From Nissolia schottii (lineage: Eukaryota; Streptophyta; Magnoliopsida; Fabales; Fabaceae), in NCBI GenBank assembly GCA_003254905.1, contig QANU01007041.1, positions 4,228 to 68,227 on the forward strand: DNA of 64,000 bases. The letters run 5' to 3'. The notes beneath the pieces were generated by a model. The model had not been told where the DNA came from, searched no databases, and saw only the letters and a program-made list of their open reading frames with translations. This document shows positions 24,401 to 37,099 of the stretch, piece after piece. Every line of letters begins with the position of its first letter. The stretch's first letter is position 1. A program made the position numbers and the translations under genes.

Positions 24401-25478
24401 TCCAGTTTCTTTTCTCATTTCGAATAGTGTAAAGTTCCCTGCAAATGGGAATGCTATTTTGAAGCATTATGAATTCTTTCCCACATTGTCTGTTCAAAAT
24501 CTGCATTTGAAATCTGAAAATGGACCGAGAAGAATTCACTTGGAGCTTTATTTAGGGTGAGTGGATCATGGTGCTCATTACCAGCATAGTTAATCTACAT
24601 GGTCACACACTTGTTCTATATGGTTTCTTGTGCCCTGGCATGGAAATCTTGATTATAGTAATTGCTTTTCATGGCAGTATTGTAATATAATAATGTCTTA
24701 AATTTATGTGAATTTGTCTATAACGAGATAACATCTATTGTCTAGCTGTTTTTATGGTTTTGAATTCTTTGGCCGCAATGTGTGAACTGGGCGATTTTGG
24801 GCGAACAACTTAACTAGTAAAATACTTAAAGACTTACCTTGTTTTCATCTATAACTAAATTTGTCTCCCTTTTCAGTTCCTTGGAAGAGGTCTGGGTTGC
24901 GGTTCTTAACATCACTGGTCCTTTATCGAGTTGGTCATTTGTTGATAATGTGCTTCCAGGTATGAAAATTGTTTTGTCCAGTTTTTCTTTTCGAGCTTAT
25001 AAATATATTTTCATTGTCTGATGTAGTTTGCAAAACACAGGAACCGAATCTTATGGTGGTGGCCCGCCATCGTATATTTGTCGTCTTAGTGGACCGAGTG
25101 ATGGGAATTGGACCTTTTGGTTAGAGGTACAAATTTATGCTATATTAACTTTTATTGGGGGTTTCTTGAACAAAACTAGTGGAGTATGTTAAATTTTATG
25201 CATGATTGTGAGTGCCTAAGTTTTAAGTGTTAAATCTGTATGTAATATGTATATTAAAGAATCTCTCATAAGTTATCAAAAGGGGATTATGCATGGCTGA
25301 GCTTTTCTTTTCCTTGTCTTTGATTGTATATCAGGCTAACAGCTCTGAAGCGTTAAGAGTGGACCTCGCAGTTTTGGACCAAAAGTTGGTTGATCCAGCG
25401 AAGAGATTGAAGGGTCTTGTCCCTGACTGGGTCGATGTTACTGCCTATTCTAGTTTTATGTCCAGTTATATATTTTGA
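17348..25478 (+). CDS. ER-type membrane M28 zinc metallopeptidase (ERMP1/Fxna-like)
   Basis: Twenty-one exons give 870 residues: 17348-17563, 17876-17961, 18226-18327, 19318-19424, 19538-19638, 20188-20275, 20422-20510, 20636-20775, 20867-21032, 21134-21257, 21414-21510, 21831-21960, 22325-22384, 22488-22606, 22811-22935, 23422-23646, 23871-24031, 24393-24556, 24877-24959, 25041-25126, 25335-25478. All phases agree. A hydrophobic segment (residues ~13-33) precedes the lumenal peptidase domain. The expected M28 metal/catalytic residues are present: H153 and D155 (NAHFDS), D165 (GAGDCGS), E199/E200 (NGAEE), E226 (NVEASG) and H300 (YFYHTSYDT). Several membrane segments follow in the middle third (for example VGIILAIFVPVAF, LAFMMFIPASLVGLL), then a C-terminal lumenal region. 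In animals ERMP1/Fxna is an ER peptidase; the plant substrate is unknown. Exon 14 must end at 22606, since reading on gives an in-frame but non-homologous insert. Confidence 0.93.
18375..18409. repeat. (GT)n microsatellite in intron 3 of the M28 peptidase
   Basis: A T-run is followed by about 17 uninterrupted GT units within the intron between 18327 and 19318. Confidence 0.95.
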
Positions 25479-25719
25479 TTTTCAATTAGCAAGCCTTATA
25501 AGGGACACGATACTTGTTTCGAGTTTAATTATGTATAGGACAGCTTTAGGAATTGATTGATACAATAATTGGTGTAGTTCGTTGGTGTCCCAAACCCATT
25601 TTCGGCATAGGCATTTGTAGTTTCTGTACAATGGTGTAGTTCTTAGCAGAAAGGAGCAACATGGTATTTATTTACAGACGCATCCTGAACCAAATTGTGA
25701 TTGTCTGGAACATCATTAA

Positions 25720-25857
25720 GGGTGTGTTTACGAGTTACGTTTAGGAGGAGGATGAGAGATTTTGAGGAGCTTAATCATCGTTTTTACATGTCAAAATGAT
25801 AATTAAGCTCCTCAAAACTTTTCGGTTCTCTCCTAAATTCAATTTGCAAATACACCC
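25720..25857. mobile_element. Tourist-like MITE just downstream of the M28 peptidase
   Basis: A 138-bp foldback with ends GGGTGTGTTT and AAATACACCC is flanked by the 3-bp direct repeat TAA (25717-25719, 25858-25860), the target size used by PIF/Harbinger elements. The arms pair along most of their length ('gaggagcttaat' with 'attaagctcctc'). Confidence 0.8.
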
Positions 25858-25860
25858 TAA

Positions 25861-28075
25861 GGGTTATGGGCTAGGCATTGGCTTAAACAAGCCCAACCTG
25901 CTTCTAAATTACCTTTACTTTGCTACCTAAATTTTTTTTTAATGATTTCATCCAACAAAATTCCAGAAACAATCTCAGATTTGGGTACTCCACCAAACCC
26001 TACATAACACACATTTTATATATAATGATTCTATTATATCACGTTACACGTAACATTGTTATAAACATTAACACGTTTATTATTATCATTTATGATCATG
26101 GTTGTAATCGTCTTGTAATTTAATTTAACTTAAACATTATCCTATTACATTTTCATTAACTTACATGTTATACTCATTAATTTTCATGCTATACTCTTGT
26201 TGACTTATGTGTTATTAAAAGATCTACTTATTAAAACTATTATTATAATTGCTTGTGACTCACAGTATTATTCATTCATTGTTTATTTACCCAAACTTAA
26301 TTATATTATTCATTCTCGTCACCATCAACTAATAATTACCATATTTATCCATAATATTCTTAATCAATTAATAATTATCATGTCTACTTATTTTATCCTA
26401 ATTACTACTCTTGTGGTATCAATTAAATTATTAATCTAATTGATTTAAACGTCACTGAATTTTATTAACTATTTTATCACGTTATGTCCATGTACTTTCA
26501 TTATTTCCTTCTAGTACTTAGCAATTAACTCATGACCTTCTTATGATTTCCCCTCTCGTACTTGCGACAACTTTTACTATATTAACCCGTTAACTCTTAA
26601 CATTCTAGCTAATCTTATTCTTAATAATTATTGAGTCTTTTTAAACTATCATAATTGATTTAATCATTAACAAGTATTAAACTATTTTGAGTTAATGTGA
26701 AATTTTATTGACATAATCCATTAATATAAGAACTTTCAATTCAATTGTGGCTTTCAATAAAAAAAAATCTTGAATAAAAAATTATTCAATAGGGTAGGAT
26801 CAATATATTTAACTTACGTAGATGTAAGTTGATTCCTACTCAATATATAGGGAATATTTGTCCTAAATTTAATTTTATATTAATAAATTTATCTAAGTTA
26901 AGATTTTTATTGATGTTCAAAATAAAATTTAGGTCCAGATAAATTTTAAAGTTAAGATTCTTAATTTATAGTGAAATTAAATTTTAAGTTTTTTTTACAT
27001 TTTTTTTTTCATTTTGGACATGATCATTTATCATAAAATTCGTCCAACAATACTCCTCTTATCCCCAATTTCTCAATAGGTTCTTTATCTTTGATTATTG
27101 TCACAAAAAATTATAGAAAAAAAGTTATTGTAATAATCACCAAATCATGTATTGAAACTAATATTTCATTAATATTCTCCAACATTTCTTCTTTAATATA
27201 AATAGAACAAAAATAGATAAAATCCCTCCCCACTTTAAAGACCAAGCAGACACTCCACCAGTTCCTTGTTGATTTCCCACTTATTTTTCTAATCTTATTT
27301 CTCAATTTATTATTCTAATTAAGTGCGAACTAATAATTTCTAATAGTCCCTCATTAATTCTAAATGTTAGAGTTCATATTTGTATATTATATTGATATTA
27401 ATTTAGAAACGTTATAAAATATTAGTCTCTGATTTGAGTAAGATATACTTCAATATTGAAAAGAAAAAATATTTCAATTTGTTGAAATAACTCATGTTAA
27501 ATGTAATATATATACACACTGAGCACCAACCGTATGAATCTTGGATTTTGATAACCAAGATGAATCTTTATACATATACATACAAATTCAAATTTTTATT
27601 TGTTAAATAACGAGGTAAAGGACCCAAAAGAGTATAATAAACCAATGCATAAACAAAATACAATAATAAATGTAAACATAGACATATTTATGATACTTTA
27701 TACAGCATAATACTTTCAAAATGCTCAGTGAATTTTTATTATCAATAACATTAACCATGGGAGAAAATTTTAAATATTGGGATGTGAGTCAGTTTATTGA
27801 TCCAACTTCCAAACATGTAATCCCACCAACCCATAATAACACATTCTTCAGCCTACGCACAAAAACATTGTTTATTTTTTTAATCTTTCACAGACACACA
27901 TCTAATATTAGCGAGAAATACTTATTTGATCACAAAACTGACACATTACTTTTGCATGATTTCTACACAATTAGTAGAGCCCCCCCCCNCCCCCCCTCTC
28001 CCGCTCTCTACCCCTTTTGTGTTTTAGTCTCCACCTTATTATTATTTTTTGGGTCTTCGTCTTCGTGTTATTTGA
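25861..28075. other. AT-rich intergenic DNA, no gene seen
   Basis: About 2.2 kb of very AT-rich sequence with many TTAAT/ATTAT phrases. No coding frame with homology I recognise. It ends with a C-run containing an ambiguous base (27989) before the RPL17 promoter. Confidence 0.5.
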
Positions 28076-28105
28076 CTCAGCCCAATATTTAAAAAATCCG
28101 TATGC

Positions 28106-28195
28106 TGGGCCGGGTTACAAGTTGGACCCTGCGAGACCACAACACTACAAGCCCCATCTAAGCAAAGCTAGGGTTTTTAAACCCTCTCTATATAA
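28106..28195 (+). promoter_or_regulatory. Promoter of RPL17: site II, telo-box and TATA
   Basis: In order there are TGGGCC (28106-28111, a site II core), TAGGGTTT (28169-28176) with a mirrored AAACCCT (28179-28185), both telo-box cores, and TATATAA (28189-28195). The site II plus telo-box combination is the known signature of plant ribosomal-protein and translation-machinery promoters, giving growth-dependent expression. Transcription should start near 28220. Confidence 0.75.
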
Positions 28196-28287
28196 CCTCA
28201 GTTATACTGCTCCGTAATCCTGGTGCTGCCGAGAGAGTCATCCGGCATTTTTCTTCTTTCTTTTGAAGCTTCCGAAGTAAGAACGCC

Positions 28288-30589
<2,302 letters not shown>

Positions 30590-30749
30590 GTGGCTGGCTA
30601 TGTAGGCTCTATATTTCTAGATCATGTCAAGAGATTTTGGTGCCTGTTTTATTTTTCGTTTATTATTGGTATGAGCTATCCCTAGAAGAGGCTTGAACAT
30701 GTTCTTTCATACTATGTTTACTTAATTTGAGTTGTTTTTAAAACTTTTT

Positions 30750-31368
30750 TTAAGATGGTCCACTCTATTGTTTTGTTTTTAAATAAAAAAGTTACTGTGG
30801 ACCCCTGAAATCTAAAAACCGGTTGGGCTAGATAATGTTCGTTTTAGCTTGAATTATGTGGTAAAAGGGTTCCCCTCCTCCGACCAAAAAATAAATAGGG
30901 TACCTCCTCCCATGTACAAAATTTCTGGTTCGGGAATGTTATTGGACACGATCATTGTTCGAAATCTAGATGTTAACTACGTTCAGGTTATTAGTAATGT
31001 AGTCGCGATTTGTATGTTCTAATTTCGAATTCTTTGAGGATTTCAATGCCTTGCACAAGAACATGGTACGGCGTGAAGTTATGTCTATCATGACGTTTGA
31101 CGTGTTACGTATACTGCTGAGACAATTAATCTACGTTATGTTGTCTTCTGAAATGATGTTAAAAGTCGTGCTTGCCCTAGTAATATTGATCTAAGTGGGA
31201 GATTTTAATTTAAAAGATTCTTGTCTAATAATATCGGGATTAGGTTAATTTTCTTTTTTAAAAAAAGATAAGTTAAAAGTTCCAAATATCTCTCTATTCC
31301 TTTTTCCCCGTAAAATGAAAGTATGTTGGACTATGTTTTCGTGTTTGTAATTGAGAAAGTTACTACTG
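30750..31368. other. Intergenic downstream of RPL17, no gene seen
   Basis: The 3' untranslated region of RPL17 probably ends near 30750. The remainder is AT-rich and contains no recognisable gene. Confidence 0.4.
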
Positions 31369-32164
31369 CCTCTTTTTTTTATTTGTTCACTTTACTATTT
31401 TGATATTTTCATAAATATTTGTTGATTTTCTAAATTTACATTACATTAACTATTTTTTTTCTTTTATATCCTTATCAAATAAATGTTCTCTTTTATATTT
31501 ATACATTATTATTAACTTACTATCTCTATTATCTTCATATTAAATATGGATAATTGTGTAAAGTATTATTAAATTTTCTTTACGTTTATATTTTTCAATT
31601 ATTTTTTGACAAATTACCAATTTAATTTTGGTTTTTTTTCAACTCGGACAATTTCATCAGTTTATAATTTTTTTGACCAATTTATTCTTTATTTTTTTTT
31701 TAAATTGACCAATTTAGTCTTATTATTTTTTAAATTGGATAATTTCATCCCTTTAAAAAATTTTCAGTCAATTTAATCGGTACAAATAACAAAAATTGGA
31801 CGTGTGCGTACGCGATGAAATACAGACATACACTAATGGGGGCGTCGACAAAAAATAAAAATGTGGTGTTTGAATATTTACGTGGGAAAATAAAAATGGT
31901 GTGTTTGAGTATTTACATAGGAAAGCAAACAAGTTTTCATACAAATTGATCAATTGAAAAAATATCAAGAACTAAAGTAGCCAATCAAATTTTAAAAATG
32001 ATGAAATTGACCGATTTAAAAAATAACATGAACTAAATTGGCCAAATAAATTTAAGGGAATGAATTGTTCAAGTTAAAAAACAATAAAGAATAAATTGAG
32101 AATATTGTCTTATTTTTTTAATATTTATGAACAGCTTAAAGTGAACAAATAAAAAAAAAAGAGG
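31369..32164. mobile_element. ~0.8-kb foldback element
   Basis: The ends CCTCTTTTTTTTTATTTGTT and (inverted) AACAAATAAAAAAAAAAGAGG are complementary, and 'gttcacttta' is mirrored by 'taaagtgaac'. Inner phrases 'aaattgaccaattta' and 'taaattggccaaata' also face each other. The centre has a short tandem duplication around 'aaaataaaaatggtgt' (about 31855-31920). No coding content or clear target duplication was seen. Confidence 0.55.
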
Positions 32165-33750
32165 AAATATTATTTTTCAATAGCGTATAAATTGGAACTT
32201 ATACATGGTAAGATTTAACTGAAGGATTTTATTTATGAAAATGAAATGTTATTTTTAATATAAAATATCATGATGTAAATCGATAAAATTTGATTCCTTT
32301 GAATAATTGACTATTATTTTTGGTTCACCCCGTGACAAGAATGATGTAATATTTAGGGTGTGTTTTGATGGATCATCATGGAGAGAATGACAAGAGACAT
32401 ATTGACTTGTTTTATAAAAATTATTTTTAGGAGTCATTTTTAGAGAGAAAGGAGGATTAGTAAGGACGTACATTTTGTTTTTTCTTTATCATTTAAATTT
32501 TTTATTTTTTAACCCTTTAAATTGAGATTTAAGACTACATTTGTCTTTATCTTCTTCATTAAATTTATTCGTCATCCAAATAAGAATATGGCTTATCTTT
32601 GTCTAATATTCTCCTTATCTCTCATTTCCCTTCCATTATTAATCACTCTGTCATGTCATTTATAAAACTCTCAAATATAGCCGCTTAATAAGAATGAATG
32701 GATCCACATTTTTTTTTTCTTTTTCAAAAAGAGAATTTAGCATTAGAAAAAAAAGTGTTATTTTGGAAGGAAACTTTCAAGTTTCACCAACAAAAGTGAA
32801 TTGCGGGTGGCTGTTTTTTTTTTTTTGTGTGTGTTTTTTTTTGGAAGTTGCAATTGCAAATGTGGGAGGAGGTAAAGTTATTGGATAGAGATAACTTCTA
32901 CACCTCATATTGTGTCAGAATCTTTCCAGGAGGAGTTATAGTGGGAGGTTTAAGGTTTGGGAACTAAGAAGAGGTTTAAGGGGTTTGAAAATAACCCATT
33001 AGAGGATAAAATCTGTTAAGAAGAGGGAGGCAAGTTTTGGGATGACAACAATTGGATACCAAAGACAGTTAAAAGAGCAGAATCCCCATTATATATATAT
33101 ATATATTTATTGATTAGCATTTTGGAATTAGAAATTAACAATTTTTATCGTGGAAATTACTTAGTAATTCACCCATAAATCAAAGGCGCTACAATGAGAA
33201 TTACAATGAATATGAAGAAAGAAAATGTAGTTTCACGTTCAACTTTTAGAAGTAATTTTTTGCTGAGCAAGTAGCACCTTTGTTCAGTTCCTCTTTGCTA
33301 GAGCAATTTAGTTTGCCTTAGTAATAGAATGACAGAAATTGAATCCTGTATCAGTTAATCGATGGCTAATATTTTGTACTAAGCAGTTCACTCATGATTA
33401 TTCAGGAGTTTCATGACTACACAGCTAAAATAGTCATCATATCCATAAGCTTTGGTAGTGGGGGAATGGACTATACTTGAAGGAGGAGCTTCAGAACGAA
33501 GCTGTAAAAGAAAACTGCGAGCTCTTTGCAATACAACTTGTTAAGCTGTGAAGCTCCTACGAATCCTTGCTACACACCATTCCTTTGGCGGAGACGATGA
33601 TCCTAGTTGGATTGGTGTGGAAAAATTCTTGTTTCAACAATTAATGATTGTGATTAGGCTCAGACAAGAGAAGAAAAACACACGGGGTACAAGTTTCTAA
33701 TTGGTTGAAGATGTGAGTCGGTGGTGGGAACAGAAATAAAAGGAAGGATT
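32165..33750. other. Intergenic, no gene seen
   Basis: The part 32355-32480 starts with the MITE-like phrase 'tagggtgtgttttgatgg' but a matching opposite end was not found. A (TA)n run occurs at about 33091-33108. Nothing coding was recognised. Confidence 0.4.
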
Positions 33751-33753
33751 TTA

Positions 33754-33807
33754 AGCCCACATCGATAGCGCAGCGCTTGATAAGAGACAAAGCTGCAGTA
33801 TATAATA
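33754..33807 (+). promoter_or_regulatory. snRNA promoter: USE and TATA box
   Basis: AGCCCACATCG (33754-33764) differs by one base from the plant upstream sequence element RTCCCACATCG. TATATAATA follows at 33799-33807. The 34 bases between the two are the wide spacing that specifies RNA polymerase II rather than III in plant snRNA genes, which is right for U4. Confidence 0.88.
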
Positions 33808-33830
33808 AGACCGAAGGCTTGTTTTTCGAC

Positions 33831-33985
33831 ATCTTTGCGCTTGGGGCAATGACGCAGCTAGTGAGGTTCTAACCGAGGCGCGTCTATTGCTGGTTGAAAA
33901 CTATTTCCAAACCCCCTCTTGGGCCTGGGCCTGCCTCAGGCCCTTGAGAATTTCTGGAAGGGCTCCCTTCTTGGGTAAAGCCCTA
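33831..33985 (+). ncRNA. U4: U4 spliceosomal snRNA
   Basis: The transcript begins ATCTTTGCGCTTGGGGCAAT, the known start of plant U4 and the region that pairs with U6. It continues with the 5' stem-loop and kink-turn (GACGCAGC ... GAGGTTCTAACCGAGG). Further features are GCGCGTCTATTGCTGG, GAAAACTATTTCC, a GC-rich central hairpin (CTGGGCCTG/CAGGCCC), the Sm site AATTTCTGG and a 3' stem closed by GGGCT/AGCCC. About 155 bases agrees with the usual 150-155. The first base lies 24 bases after the TATA box. Promoter and 3' box are intact, so the gene is likely functional. The exact 3' end is approximate. Confidence 0.95.
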
Positions 33986-34000
33986 CAATTCTTAGTTCAA
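33986..34000 (+). terminator. snRNA 3' box
   Basis: CAATTCTTAGTTCAA fits the plant Pol II snRNA 3'-end formation signal CA(N)3-10AGTNNAA and lies directly behind the U4 coding region. Confidence 0.85.
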
Positions 34001-35043
34001 TGTTTTTATTTGTTATATCTTAAATGGTTTTTCGATAATATGTCTTAGTTCAAAGTTTTTATGTGTGTTATATCTTAAATTGTTAATTGGATGATATGTA
34101 GTTACTCTATATTCACTTTTAACTTATAAAATGGACCGGGTATCAGCCATTTTAGTTTCTTGGGTTTCAGATCATAATTTTAGAGTTGTTTTTACAAATA
34201 AAATTATACTAGACGAAATTCTAAGTAGAATATTTTTGTTTGTACTATACATAAATGATAATGGGCCCTCCTCTTTTATTTGTAAATATAACTCAATGGT
34301 CGTCAATACTGAATAGACAGACAATATTTTTTTATTTTTTTAAATAATTGTAATAATAGTAAAAATAAAATATATTATTTAATATTTATTTTTATGTGTT
34401 ATCGAATATATATATATATATATATAAATATAAATAAAAAAATGTAATTTACTATGAAAAAACTAAAAATTTATTAAGATTAGGTTTTGCCCTATAAATT
34501 TATCTATACATTGAATCATGCGTTACAATTTTTAAAATTGAAATGAGTAAGTGGATTTGTAGACAACATATTTAAGTTTTTTAGACAGTATTCAAACATT
34601 AAAGACAACTCCCAAAATCATCCCTCTATACTTTAGAATCGGATAATTTTAATTTTCCTAACACACTGATCTTACGTAGAGTATAACAGGCACCACATTA
34701 CTCATTAAGTTCCACGTCAACTCTAAAAAAATTAGACAATTTCATCTCTCAAAATTTCAATTTTAGACAAATTCATCCCCCATTCAAAGTAGCAATTTAC
34801 TATTAGACTATCAATATTGTTGTGTTATATTGTTGCAAGATCTCTCTCTATATAATTATTATATACTAGCGGGCCTATTGAATTAATCATGATTGATTAT
34901 GATAATTGATACATGTATACTTTTTAAGCATTAATATAGTTAAGAACTAATTTAATAAAAGTAAAATAAAAAGATATTAGTGAGTGTTGTAGTTTTTATT
35001 AAAATGTTGTGAGTTAATGGAATTTAGTTATTTTGGTACTCTC

Positions 35044-35086
<43 letters not shown>

Positions 35087-35560
35087 ATCAAGTATAGATA
35101 TACTATATGCTATTAATTTTTATGTGTTATAAAAAAATATTATAAATAAAAAAAGGTAATTTACTATGAAAAAGGTAAATTCTGTTTTAATCAACATTAG
35201 TTGGATTTGAAAAAAAATTAGAATTAATTTAAATTTAATTAAAATGTACTGATAATGTAAAATTATCAATCATATATTGACATATAAACAAATATAATTG
35301 ACCATCACATTGAATTTTACACTTTTATCTAATTATACACCACACATAATCAAACATAATTGATTATTACACCGCACTTAAAAAGTCATGAAACAAATTA
35401 ATTAAATGATCGTATAAAATATTTTTTCATATTATTACTGTGTCAAAATTAAACTCATTAATTTTGTTCCAACACTTTTAATTTTGTCTTCAATTTCTTA
35501 AGACCGAAAATTATTTATATTTTGCTCAACTGAACAAAAAAGAGAGAGAGAGAGAAAAAA
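34001..35560. other. AT-rich intergenic DNA, no gene seen
   Basis: It contains (TA)n runs at about 34409-34424 and 35055-35084 and, near 34610-34800, phrases such as 'gacaatttcatctctcaaaa' that recall the foldback element at 31369-32164. No gene was recognised. Confidence 0.45.
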
Positions 35561-36727
35561 ATACCGGAAGGGAGAGACTTGACGTTAATATTCAGACATT
35601 TATTTCATTTATATTTGGCAGCAGCGAGTTGCGTCACTTACCCTGCGTCTTCTTCTTGGACTCCGAGGCTCCCTTCGGAGTCGTTACCGTCGTTTGATCC
35701 ACTTCATTCATCACTTCCTTCTTCCTCGCTTCTCTCTTCCAAACGGTATCGCACTTTATTTCATCTTTTTTTTTTATCCTTTCAATTTTTCCCCTCTTTG
35801 TTGTGTCTCTGTCGCGCTAAATCCCGTTCATCAAACACTATTCGGGGGGTTTTTATTTCGTTAATGCGTTGTAGATTATCGAGATGCTTCGAAGAATTGT
35901 GTTGTTTCTCTGTAACTGATCTTGAACTTGTAACTGTGATCTGTTGCAATTTGTTGCTGCGTGTGCCTTTTACGATGAATTTGGGGACGCAACAGGACGT
36001 AGTAGTTGTCAATTATGAGTTGATTTTAGGTGATTTACTGAAATTTGAGCGAAATTCTCATCAATCTCTGAACATACTTCATCTCAATTTTAACCGTAGT
36101 GCATAGTTAGGGTTTTTTTTTTTTTTTATATTCTTAATCCTTTCCCCTGCACCTAATATTGCATTAGGCTGAGGTTACAGCTGAACCACAAAACTGAGAT
36201 CTGGTAATATTTTGCATCATTCAACGCCGTCTAGTGTGAGTGTAATTAAGTGTAATTGATAACATTGTTTCTGCACAATGTCACACCTCATTGTACTTCT
36301 ATCTGCCTCCGTAGTCCATTGGCTCCATTGTGATTGTGGTTTAGGTTTGACTGCCTTAATCTTTGTCGACGACTCTGAAATGTAAATTTTACTTTCAATT
36401 TTGGATACTTCTGTATCTATTTTATGATAGATTATACCCTCACGTTATTCTTTGCTGCGCTAGTAAATGCAATATTCGATTGTTTCTGTAAGGACACAAG
36501 AAATTGGTGTTATTAGTGAGAAAGATAAATAACCCTCTAGACGATTTGGTTCTTTCTTTGTAACTTATGTCAATGTAATGCTTTTGCCATTCTATTATAA
36601 CATCATGTCAAATGGTATGTCTTAGCATAGCTTTAGATCCTTCCTTTTTTTCAAAAAATATTGTTATTACTTTTGGATTCAAAGTGTTTCTCAGTGTTTT
36701 TGTTTAATTTATTTTCCACTTCATTAG

Positions 36728-37009
36728 ATGGATTGGCAAGGACAAAAGCTATCAGAGCTGCTGATGCAGATAATGCTGCTTTCCTTTGCTGTGGTTGCAT
36801 TTGCAACTGGATATTTTATGGCTTCTTTCCGAATGATGATGCTCACATATGCTGGTGGCGTGGTTCTCACCACTTTGGTCACTGTCCCTAATTGGCCTCT
36901 TTTCAACCGTCATCCTCTCAAGTGGTTGGATCCAAGCGAGGCAGAAAAGCATCCAAAGCCACAACCATCCGTGAAAGCAGTTGTGAAGATAAAACCCACC
37001 AAGAAGTAA
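36728..37009 (+). CDS. SPC1: Signal peptidase complex subunit 1 (SPC12 family)
   Basis: A single coding exon of 93 residues starts MDWQGQKLSELLMQ and ends KAVVKIKPTKK. Two membrane segments (about residues 14-32 and 38-55) are separated by a very short loop. The family motif FNRHPLKWLDP and a lysine-rich cytosolic tail follow, matching plant SPCS1/SPC12 in full length. This small subunit belongs to the ER signal peptidase complex and helps it discriminate signal peptides from membrane anchors. A 5' untranslated exon probably ends at 35745 (a GT donor), with a 982-base intron whose acceptor TAG abuts the ATG, so the coding exon begins exactly at the start codon. Confidence 0.95.
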   Translation: MDWQGQKLSELLMQIMLLSFAVVAFATGYFMASFRMMMLTYAGGVVLTTLVTVPNWPLFNRHPLKWLDPSEAEKHPKPQPSVKAVVKIKPTKK

Positions 37010-37099
37010 GTGGGGTTTATTTTTTAAAAAAAGAAACCTATTATCACTTGTCATGGTACTAGTAATACCTTGAGTTTAAAGTCAATGCTTTGACAGAAA

